Shown here one piece after another: positions 26,060 to 33,495 of a stretch of 64,000 bases of DNA (the first letter of the stretch is position 1; every line of letters starts with the position of its first letter). The notes beneath the pieces are model-generated. The model was not told where the DNA came from and did no database searches. It saw only the letters and a list, made by a program, of their open reading frames with translations. Location: assembly GCF_002192255.1 (NCBI RefSeq), contig NZ_CP021768.1, forward strand, positions 4,172,001 to 4,236,000, given 5' to 3'. Made by a program: the position numbers and the translations under genes. This DNA comes from Stenotrophomonas sp. WZN-1. GTDB taxonomy: Bacteria; Pseudomonadota; Gammaproteobacteria; Xanthomonadales; Xanthomonadaceae.

Positions 26060-26570
26060 CGAGCTGCACGCACGGTAGAGCCCATTGCGTTGGCCCGATG
26101 GTGATCCGTCCTGTAATCCATCCCTTCGTCAGCTCCCTGCCGGCCTACATGCCCCGCAACCTGCCCCAGCTCAAGCCAAGCGGTGCGTGCGCCGTGGGGT
26201 GATGCCCTCAATCGATCAATGCGCCACAACGGCCAATCGCTCCGCACCCACCATGGATTCGCATGAAAAAGAACAGCCCGTCCCCATCTGGCCTAGCGGT
26301 CTGCTGTTACGCCTGTGATCGATAGCTCGATCGTCCCGGGAAGCTCTGCTCAAGAATCATGATTTGACAGGAATCAACCGGCCTTCCCAAGCGCCCTCTA
26401 CTAGAAGTGCAATCTTCTGCGCCGACAGAGGCCTCAATGAAGACCACGGTGTCGCCAAGCCGCTCAACAGCTGCAATCTATGCCCCCGCCCGCAAACACA
26501 CCAACAGAGCGCTCGCAAATGAAATTCCCACTTCCCTATTCCCACCTCAGACCCACACACATAAGAATCT
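26060..26570. other. low-complexity gap with possible decayed coding sequence
   Basis: About 510 bp without a gene I can support. On the minus strand two pieces look faintly coding: GNFICERSVGVFAGGGIDC, and, in another frame after a stop, LGDTVVFIEASVGAEDC. Together they could be one frameshifted small gene. DNA here is visibly less GC-rich than the flanking core, as in the rest of the Rhs island. No repeats, tRNA or insertion-sequence ends were seen. Confidence 0.4.
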
Positions 26571-27056
26571 TCAAAGCGCTCCTGAGCACCCTCCGAAGAC
26601 CTTGGCAGGCCTCTTACTCAGGCTCACAGCAACCACTCGATGCACTTGCTCCCCACAACTTCCCATTACCCCGTACAAGATGAGAATTCCATTGTCATTT
26701 ATGTAGCCGACAAAACTCCCGCCTCCTGCACCCGAGGCCGCTCTGACGAGATAAACAGTCTCCCCCTCTGCCGGCACTAACCCATTCAACTGTAGTGGCG
26801 CGAATTTCTCAGCAGCATCCGATGCTTGGATGATGCTCAAGTTCTGATCGAGCATCCACTGAGCAATCAATTTTTCGCTCTGCGGATTCAAGGTGGCCAA
26901 GCGGTCACTTCGAAGTGTCGTCGAGTTCCCAGGAATGATCTCATCCGATGAAACGTCCACCCAATCTGAGTTCCATTCAATGTGTTTGATCTGGCTAGTG
27001 CCACAGCCTCCGAGCAATGGAAGAAGGAGCGCAGCCACGCGTAGACTCACCATCAT
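26571..27056 (-). CDS. lipoprotein, candidate immunity protein for the Rhs toxin
   Basis: 161 residues from ATG 27056, whose ATG overlaps the TGA of the Rhs gene (ATGA); GGGG lies 6 bp upstream. The signal VAALLLPLLGGC ends in a lipobox (LGGC), placing the protein on a membrane facing the periplasm. The mature part has a mid-region rich in Ala/Glu (SDAAEKFAPLQLNG) and a Gly-rich strand (GAGGGSFVGYINDNG), with two Cys near the C-terminus. Immunity genes of polymorphic toxins lie directly after the toxin tip, and the coupling here fits that rule. The family is not recognised. An accessory lipoprotein for Rhs export is the main alternative. Confidence 0.75.
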   Translation of the reverse strand: MMVSLRVAALLLPLLGGCGTSQIKHIEWNSDWVDVSSDEIIPGNSTTLRSDRLATLNPQSEKLIAQWMLDQNLSIIQASDAAEKFAPLQLNGLVPAEGETVYLVRAASGAGGGSFVGYINDNGILILYGVMGSCGEQVHRVVAVSLSKRPAKVFGGCSGAL

Positions 27057-30000
27057 TTGCACCCCAACCGCTTCTTGATAGCGTCCCGAACCCTATCGTC
27101 TGGAACGCCAAGATGCTCTGCCATGATGTTTCCCTCCCACCCCGGAACGGGCTTAGTAGAACGAGATGGCGCCTGCGACACCACATCGTACATATCAAAA
27201 CGACCATCGTACTTGAATTTCATCAAATGCCCTGCTTCGTGCGCAGCCGTCCACTCAGTGTTTCCTGCATACCATTTACCGACACTGCCTCCAGTTACGG
27301 TCGAAACCCCCCTCCCCAGCGGAACCTCAACACGGTTTAACCGACCTTTCTCCGGCTGGCTAACAGTCACTGTAAATCCGGGCGCAGACCAGGTCGATTC
27401 AATTGCATTTATCATTTTTCTCAAAGTCTCAGGAGTAGCTCCCTCACCACTGAAGCGAATAGGGATGTCGATATGAACTCCACCGTCCACGCAAGTGCAA
27501 TTGGCCAGCAGTCCGAGCGGATCAACCGCCTGCACTGGATCAGCTGATACATAGGAGAAGGTAGATACCCCCCCGTCGAATCCCATCGGATCACTCTGCG
27601 AATAGCGCCCCGCTGCCGGGTCATACTCCCGCTGGTAGTTGTAGAACAACCCACTCGCATCCGTGGCCTGCTGGCCCGGGAATCGCAGCGCCAGCTCGAA
27701 CGCCACACCATCGCCATCCGGATCAGCACTCGGAATCTGGTTACCGAACACCTCACTCTTGTTGCTCCACTCCCAGATCGCGACGTCCCGTACCGGATCG
27801 ATCACCACGCGCGGCGTGCCCAGATGATCTGGTTGGACGTAGGCAAGTTCCGGCACGCCGGTGCCCGGCACGTTGATCAGCGCCACCGGGTAGTTATCCA
27901 GCCAGATGGCCTGCTGCTGCGCCTGCCCCGTGGCCGAGTAGTTGCCCAGCCACTGCCCTGCTTCGTCGTACAAGGTGATCCGTGCTGCGCCACCGGCCGG
28001 GGTACGCAGAACGCGTTCACCGCGGTGGTTGTAACCGTAGCTTTCCAGTACGGCATTGCCCTGCTTCACCGCGTTCATGCGGTTGGCATCGTTGTAGATG
28101 AACGTCTTGCCGCCGATGCTGGTGGTGTTGCCCACCGCGTCATGGTTGCGCGCTTCGCCGTCCACGGCGGTCAGCCGGTGGCTGGTTGCGGGGTAGGTGT
28201 AGCTGGCGGTGCCTGCCGAGGTGGTCAGCGCGGTGCGATTGCCGGTGGCGTCGTAGGCATAGGTTTCAATCGGCGTGCCGGTCGCGCCGTCCTGGGTCTG
28301 GGTCAGGCGGCCCAGCGTGTCGTAGGCGTACTTGGCCAGCACCGTCGAACCTGCGCCCTTCTTCAGCTCGGTGATCGAACCGACCGGGTCGTAGCCGTAG
28401 CCCAGCGACAGGCCGCCTGCGGCCGGGTCATGCACCGCCTGCGGGCGGTAATCCAGATCCAGCGGACGCTGCAGCTGGCGGCCGTTGCCGTAGGTCCAGC
28501 CGGTCGCCGGGCCGAAGGCCGCATAGGTCACGTTGTTCACCACGATCTGGCGCGCCTGGCCGGGGCGGGTCAGGCCGATCTGGCTGATGCGGCCCTGGGT
28601 ATCGCGCACGTAGTCGGCCACGCTGCCGTCGGGGTAGGTCAACGCAGTCAGGCGACCCGACTTGCTGTAGGCATAGCGCAGTGTGCTGGCCACACCATTG
28701 ACGGTCTGCACCTTGCGGGTGACCTGGCCGAAGCGGTCATGGCAGTACTGGGTGCTGCCATTGGCATGCAGCACCTGCCCCAGTCGCCCCTTCGCAAAGC
28801 GCTCGTCGGTGGCACAGGCAGTCGGTGCCACGTCATAGCTGTAGCCCACGTCCAGATTGGGGTCCGGGTAGGCGATGCCGATCAGGCGGTTGAGTGCATC
28901 GTAGTGATAGGTGGCAGTGATGCCGCGTGCATCGGTGGCCGTCTTGCGGTTGCCGGCGGCGTCCACGGTGAAGCTGCTGGCGCCACTGTCCGGGCTGACC
29001 TGCCCGGTCAGGTCACCGAATCCGTTGTAGGCGTAGGTGGTATGCAGGCCCTTCGGGTCAGTGACCTGCGTGACCTGGTCCAGCGCGTTGTACTGGCTGC
29101 GGATCTCGGCGGCCACGCCACCCACGTCCTGCAGGGTCTGGGCCAGGCGGTTCAGCGGGTCGTACTGCTGGCTGGTCACGCGCTGCAGGGCGTCGGTCAC
29201 GGTCTGCGGGTTGCCGTTGGCATCGTAGGCAAAGCCGGTAGCGTGGTTGCCTGCGTCCTTCAGTGCGGTCAGCTGGCCGAGCGTGTTGAACGTCCGTGCC
29301 AGGGTACGGCGCAGCGTCCCGCCTGCATCGAGCGTGTCTTCCTTGAGGCGATTGCCGGCATTGTCCAGCGTGTAGTGGATGGTGTTGCCAGCGCTGTCGG
29401 CGATGTCCGTCAGCCGCTGCGCGGCGTCGTAGACGTAGGTGACGCTGTTGCCGTCGGGCTCTGTGACCTGCTGCACTTGGCCGGTCGGCCAGTAGCTGAT
29501 CTGGGTAGCCCGGTCCTCGGCTGTGGTTGCGCCGCGCACGGTGACCGAGGTCGGCCAGCCGCGGGCATGGTAGGTGTAGTCGGTGACCACGCCGTTGGCG
29601 TCCTTTATCGACAGCGGCCTTCCGAGTGCGTCGTAGGCCAAGGTCTCGACCGTCTGGCCGAGCGCATTGGTCACACTGCGCAGGTCGCCCTTGCGATAAC
29701 TGCAGGCACCATTGGCCGCGCATCCCGCGTCGTCCGCGGTGTAGTAGGCGTAGGTGGAGACATCCGCCACATCACTGCGCGGGCCATCCACGCTACGCAG
29801 CAGTCCCACCAGCGGGCACTCTGGGCCCTCGGCCTCACAGTAGGTCTGCGTGGTGACGCGGGTGTCACCGGTCACCATGTCGCGCACGGCGATGGTGGTC
29901 GGCTGGAGGCGCGCATTACGCGCGATGCGGATCTCACGGTTACCGACGGCCTGCTGCACCAGCCGATTGCTGTCCATGGCCACGCGCGTCTCGCTGACAC

Positions 30001-31759
30001 GCTGATCCGGAGTGCCGGCCGCTTCGGTGGTAGTGGTCACGCTGACGGCGCCAGCGGCAGCATCGCTGGCCTCCGCATAGGCGTACTGGGTGACGACGCC
30101 TCGGCGATCGGTCACCGACTGCAGGCGACGCCGGAAATCGGTGCCCTCGGGCAGATAGGTGCGGCTGATGCTGCCATTGCTCTCGGTGATGCCATTGACC
30201 TTGCGCGGAAGGCCACTGCTGCCGCTGGCGGTCAATGCGTAGGCACTCTGCTTGCCCAGTGCGTCGGTGACGATGGTGGTGCCTGCCGGGGTGTACTCCA
30301 GACGCACGCCATCAATGCCTACGTCGGCCTGACTGCAATCGCCGGAATGGCGGCTGCAGGTAACCCGCCCCTTGGCGTCGTAGCCGAACCAGCTGTAGCG
30401 CCGGGTGTCTTCGGCGGTCACGCCGGTCAGGTAGCCCGGGAAGCGGGTGTCCTCATAGTGATACGTACGGCTAGCACCGTCTGCATAGGTCGCAGTGATC
30501 AATTCCCCGGCCGGGGAGTAGGCGTAGCTCACCACAGGCTGGCCGGCGATCACCAGGGCCGAGATCAGTGAATCGTCGCCCGGCGCGAGGTACTGGACAT
30601 CCACGCGCCGACCGGTTGAATGGGTGATGCTGAGCAGGCGGCCGCGGCTGTCGTGTGCATAGGTCAGCGAAGTACCGTCTTCGAGATCACGGCGCTGCAT
30701 CAAGCCATCAGCATCAAAATAAATGCGCTCTCCGGCACGTGAAAGTTGCCAGTTGGTGCCCTGCTGGACCGCGCGGTCGCCGCTTCCGTCCATGGCTTCG
30801 TAGCTGGCCCCCACTTTCTGGAATGCGGTCTGCCCGCCATCGGCGCCGATCAGCCCAACTTTCAGTTCGGAGCTGGGAGGGAAGGTGGAATCGTCTACGC
30901 CTGTGGTAAGCCGCAGATTGTGGGAATGGGTCCAGCCCGTACCCAACGCGCCGCCCGCCGTGCTTGTCAGGGAGTGATAGTGGCGTTGGAAGCTCACCCA
31001 TCCAAGGTTGAAATCCGGCTCAGGCTGGGATTTATCGCCAGTGGTCGGATCACACGGGTTACCAACAGGACACTGCTGCGGCGGCAGCGGCCCGCTTGTG
31101 TAGGAGAGCATGGGCGACATGTGCGGCTCGTCCTGCTGGACCAGAGAGCACATCTGCAGGGCCTCATTCCACGTCAGGGACGGTCGATTCGGGCAAAGCG
31201 CCGTTCTGGCCCGGCGCACATGCTCCCACCCCACTATCGACGAGCATTCTTGAGTGCTCTGGTGATAGAAGTTCAAGGTGTAATGGAAATTTTTCTCCTC
31301 GTTGGTGACGCTACCGTCGTCGCCCCTGCCAAGTCCAAGGAGCTCCACCCAAGGATCCTCCGTGAGTGAAGTCGCCGGGCACTGCGGGTCGCTGACGCGG
31401 GTAGCGAGGATCACGCTACGAATCTGATCTTCGGATGAGTACTCCTGCCCTGAGTGGGTGTAGACCCAGTCAGTAGTAACGATCTTCTCGGGTCTCACCC
31501 GGTAATCGTAGATGACCTTCTTTCCAAGGACGCGTTGGCGTTTGACATGCCAATCGAAGGGTTTGTCCTTCTCGTACTGGGAAAAGAGCGACTTGATGTC
31601 CTTCTGCACCGCCGCTTCCGTGGCTCGCGGCTGGCCCATCGACAGGTAGCTCTCCCACTTCTTCTGCACCTCCTGCGCCTGCGCAGCCCAAGGAGCCAAG
31701 CTCCCCAGCGCGATCATCGCCAGTGCGGCACACGAAATGGTCTTCAGTCGTTCCAACAT
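27053..31759 (-). CDS. Sec-exported Rhs/YD-repeat protein with C-terminal zincin-like toxin tip
   Basis: 1568 residues. A Sec signal peptide (about 1-28, ending WAAQAQ) is followed by a unique N-terminal region to about residue 240 and then a DUF6531-like start (FNLGWVSFQRHYHSL). YD-repeats run through most of the protein (such as GRLTQTQDGATGTPIETYAY). The conserved Rhs core ends DHLGTPRVVIDP ... FYNYQREYDPAAGRYSQSDP ... AVDPLGL at about 1417. The remaining 151 residues are the variable tip; it holds WTAAHEAGHLMKFKYD, an HExxH zinc-peptidase motif at 1507-1511. The tip's DNA is less GC-rich than the core, a sign of tip exchange. ATG 31759 has a strong AAGGAG site. No PAAR or VgrG domain is present, so type VI delivery is not indicated. 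A lipoprotein gene overlaps its stop. Confidence 0.88.
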   Translation of the reverse strand: MLERLKTISCAALAMIALGSLAPWAAQAQEVQKKWESYLSMGQPRATEAAVQKDIKSLFSQYEKDKPFDWHVKRQRVLGKKVIYDYRVRPEKIVTTDWVYTHSGQEYSSEDQIRSVILATRVSDPQCPATSLTEDPWVELLGLGRGDDGSVTNEEKNFHYTLNFYHQSTQECSSIVGWEHVRRARTALCPNRPSLTWNEALQMCSLVQQDEPHMSPMLSYTSGPLPPQQCPVGNPCDPTTGDKSQPEPDFNLGWVSFQRHYHSLTSTAGGALGTGWTHSHNLRLTTGVDDSTFPPSSELKVGLIGADGGQTAFQKVGASYEAMDGSGDRAVQQGTNWQLSRAGERIYFDADGLMQRRDLEDGTSLTYAHDSRGRLLSITHSTGRRVDVQYLAPGDDSLISALVIAGQPVVSYAYSPAGELITATYADGASRTYHYEDTRFPGYLTGVTAEDTRRYSWFGYDAKGRVTCSRHSGDCSQADVGIDGVRLEYTPAGTTIVTDALGKQSAYALTASGSSGLPRKVNGITESNGSISRTYLPEGTDFRRRLQSVTDRRGVVTQYAYAEASDAAAGAVSVTTTTEAAGTPDQRVSETRVAMDSNRLVQQAVGNREIRIARNARLQPTTIAVRDMVTGDTRVTTQTYCEAEGPECPLVGLLRSVDGPRSDVADVSTYAYYTADDAGCAANGACSYRKGDLRSVTNALGQTVETLAYDALGRPLSIKDANGVVTDYTYHARGWPTSVTVRGATTAEDRATQISYWPTGQVQQVTEPDGNSVTYVYDAAQRLTDIADSAGNTIHYTLDNAGNRLKEDTLDAGGTLRRTLARTFNTLGQLTALKDAGNHATGFAYDANGNPQTVTDALQRVTSQQYDPLNRLAQTLQDVGGVAAEIRSQYNALDQVTQVTDPKGLHTTYAYNGFGDLTGQVSPDSGASSFTVDAAGNRKTATDARGITATYHYDALNRLIGIAYPDPNLDVGYSYDVAPTACATDERFAKGRLGQVLHANGSTQYCHDRFGQVTRKVQTVNGVASTLRYAYSKSGRLTALTYPDGSVADYVRDTQGRISQIGLTRPGQARQIVVNNVTYAAFGPATGWTYGNGRQLQRPLDLDYRPQAVHDPAAGGLSLGYGYDPVGSITELKKGAGSTVLAKYAYDTLGRLTQTQDGATGTPIETYAYDATGNRTALTTSAGTASYTYPATSHRLTAVDGEARNHDAVGNTTSIGGKTFIYNDANRMNAVKQGNAVLESYGYNHRGERVLRTPAGGAARITLYDEAGQWLGNYSATGQAQQQAIWLDNYPVALINVPGTGVPELAYVQPDHLGTPRVVIDPVRDVAIWEWSNKSEVFGNQIPSADPDGDGVAFELALRFPGQQATDASGLFYNYQREYDPAAGRYSQSDPMGFDGGVSTFSYVSADPVQAVDPLGLLANCTCVDGGVHIDIPIRFSGEGATPETLRKMINAIESTWSAPGFTVTVSQPEKGRLNRVEVPLGRGVSTVTGGSVGKWYAGNTEWTAAHEAGHLMKFKYDGRFDMYDVVSQAPSRSTKPVPGWEGNIMAEHLGVPDDRVRDAIKKRLGCK

Positions 31760-31974
31760 CCCTGTTCTCCTTCCTGGACGAACACAGCACCGGCGGGAAC
31801 GAGAACGTGGGGCGGTTGCCTCACCACGTCATGCTTCGGATCGTCCCTGGTCCGGAATGCGGCCTGACCGCACGGGGAACGTTATCTCCGATGTGGTTTA
31901 CACATTCAAGTCAGAAACTGTGGAATGGGTCGGATTTCAGAGTTTTCTGATAAAGCGGGCGGTCGACCGAACAA

Positions 31975-32000
31975 GCAGCCGAGCGCGGGCTCGGCGCTAC
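31975..32000. repeat. SMAG-like palindromic repeat
   Basis: GCCGAGC-GCGG-GCTCGGC followed by GCTAC, which read on the minus strand is a GTAG-headed unit as in the other SMAG repeats of the window. Single copy here. Confidence 0.75.
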
Positions 32001-32024
32001 AGGGGCCAGTACGCCATATACAGC

Positions 32025-32047
32025 AACGCCGGGCATGGCCCGGCGTT
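32025..32047. terminator. hairpin terminator of the GH109 operon
   Basis: Perfect 10-bp arms AACGCCGGGC-ATG-GCCCGGCGTT, 28 bp past the GH109 stop codon. The arm is followed by a short T-rich stretch on both strands. Confidence 0.7.
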
Positions 32048-32074
32048 TCCGTCACCGCATGGAAGAGGTAAACC

Positions 32075-33430
32075 TCAGTACTTCCCGTCGAACGCGAAGA
32101 TCGGCTTGCGCTGCTTCCACGCACCGGCGGTGAAGTCCGGGAACTCCAGCGTCTGGAAGCTGTTGGCGATCGACTGCTCGCTCAACGGGGTGATCGCACT
32201 CCAGGTCACCGCATCGTAGATGTCGATCGGCATCGGTGCCTTGGCCTTCAGTGCCTCGACGAATGCATGGATGACGAACCAGTCCATGCCGCCGTGGCCG
32301 GCGCTGGCGGCGGTGTCGGCATTCTGCTTCCACAGCGGGTGCTCGTACTCGTCCTGGTACTTCTTGAACTCTTCCCACTGGTGCGGCGGGCTGCGGCCTT
32401 CGATGTGGATCGAATGGTTTACATCCATCCACAGGCCCTTGGTGCCCTGCACGCGGAAGCCCATCGAGTACGGGCGCGGCAGCGAGGTATCGTGCTGCAG
32501 CAGGATGGTCTCGCCGTTCTCGCAGGCCAGCGTGGTGGTGACGATGTCGCCCAGCTTGAACTTCACCTTGGTGCTGGGATGGGTGGTGCCGCCACTCTTG
32601 GCCACGGTGTATTCGTGCAGGCCGCGCGCCTTGGTCGCGAAGGCGTTGATGTGGGTGAAGCGGTTGCCACGGTTGATGCCGGTGTACATCGCGCACGGGC
32701 CGATGCCGTGGCTGGGGTACAGCTCGCCGTTGCGCTCCACCGAATGCTCGGTGCGCCAGCGTGCTTCGCTCCAGCCCTTGGGACCGAATTCCACGCCGCT
32801 GTCGTAGGGCTGGTTCGGGTCGCCGGAATTGAACTTCACCCCGCGCAGGTCGTGCTGGTAGCCGGCCTGCAGATGCACCAGTTCGCCGAACAGGCCCTGG
32901 CGCACCATCTGCAACGCGGCCATCACGTCGCGGCGGTAGCAGACGTTCTCCAGCAGCATGTATGGGGTGCCTGTGCTCAGTTGGGTCTTCAGCACGTCCC
33001 AGTGGTCCTGCAGGGTGATGCCGGCCACCACTTCACAGCCCACGGCCACGCCGGCCTGCATCGCGGCAATCGCCATCGGTGCGTGGTATTCCCACGGCGT
33101 GGCGATGATCACGCCATCGATGCCCTTCTGTTCCAGCAGTCGCTTCCACGCATTGGTGTCGCGGTCCTGGCCATAGGTCTTCGGCGCTGGCTTGCCGGCC
33201 TTGGCCACCATGTCCACGGCGCGGCCGAGCATGATCGGCTCGATATCGCAGACGGCAACCACTTCGACGTCGTCGCGACGCACCAGTTCCTTCAGCAGCA
33301 CCAGGCCGCGCATGCCGGTGCCGATCATGGCCAGGCGCACCTTGCGCCCGCGTGCCCAGGCCGGGGTCTGCGGCAGCAGGCTGCTGGCGGCGACAGCGGC
33401 ACTGGCCGCGATGAATTCCCTACGCTTCAT
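32075..33430 (-). CDS. GH109 alpha-N-acetylgalactosaminidase, Tat-exported
   Basis: 451 residues from ATG 33430 (an earlier ATG at 33439 sits too close to its AGGAG site). A twin-arginine-type signal (MKRREFIAASAAVAASSLLP) fits an enzyme folded with bound NAD. The Rossmann motif is AMIGTGMRGL (about 35-43). The Gfo/Idh/MocA C-terminal domain carries GIGPCAMYTGINRGN and SAGHGGMDWFVIHAF, both typical of family GH109, which removes terminal alpha-linked GalNAc by a transient NAD-dependent oxidation. It follows the TonB receptor by 65 bp in the leftward operon of a GalNAc locus, which supports this substrate over a generic oxidoreductase. Periplasmic location is inferred from the signal. Confidence 0.88.
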   Translation of the reverse strand: MKRREFIAASAAVAASSLLPQTPAWARGRKVRLAMIGTGMRGLVLLKELVRRDDVEVVAVCDIEPIMLGRAVDMVAKAGKPAPKTYGQDRDTNAWKRLLEQKGIDGVIIATPWEYHAPMAIAAMQAGVAVGCEVVAGITLQDHWDVLKTQLSTGTPYMLLENVCYRRDVMAALQMVRQGLFGELVHLQAGYQHDLRGVKFNSGDPNQPYDSGVEFGPKGWSEARWRTEHSVERNGELYPSHGIGPCAMYTGINRGNRFTHINAFATKARGLHEYTVAKSGGTTHPSTKVKFKLGDIVTTTLACENGETILLQHDTSLPRPYSMGFRVQGTKGLWMDVNHSIHIEGRSPPHQWEEFKKYQDEYEHPLWKQNADTAASAGHGGMDWFVIHAFVEALKAKAPMPIDIYDAVTWSAITPLSEQSIANSFQTLEFPDFTAGAWKQRKPIFAFDGKY

Positions 33431-33495
33431 GGCAAACATCTCTCCTCTTGGCAGCATGCCGGCCGCAGCCGGCACGCCAGGTCACGCAAACGGAA

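Larger units (their letters stand above)
31760..32074. other. intergenic region upstream of rhs
   Basis: About 315 bp holding the Rhs promoter region (AT-richer stretch around 31900-31960), one SMAG-like repeat and the terminator hairpin of the leftward GH109 operon. No gene is supported here. Confidence 0.6.

Noticed and set aside
27824..30571. 915-codon open frame on the plus strand
   Set aside because: It lies antisense to the Rhs YD-repeat core. Repetitive GC-rich coding DNA often leaves the opposite strand open; there is no ribosome site, and the peptide is low-complexity (Gly/Val/Ala/His).
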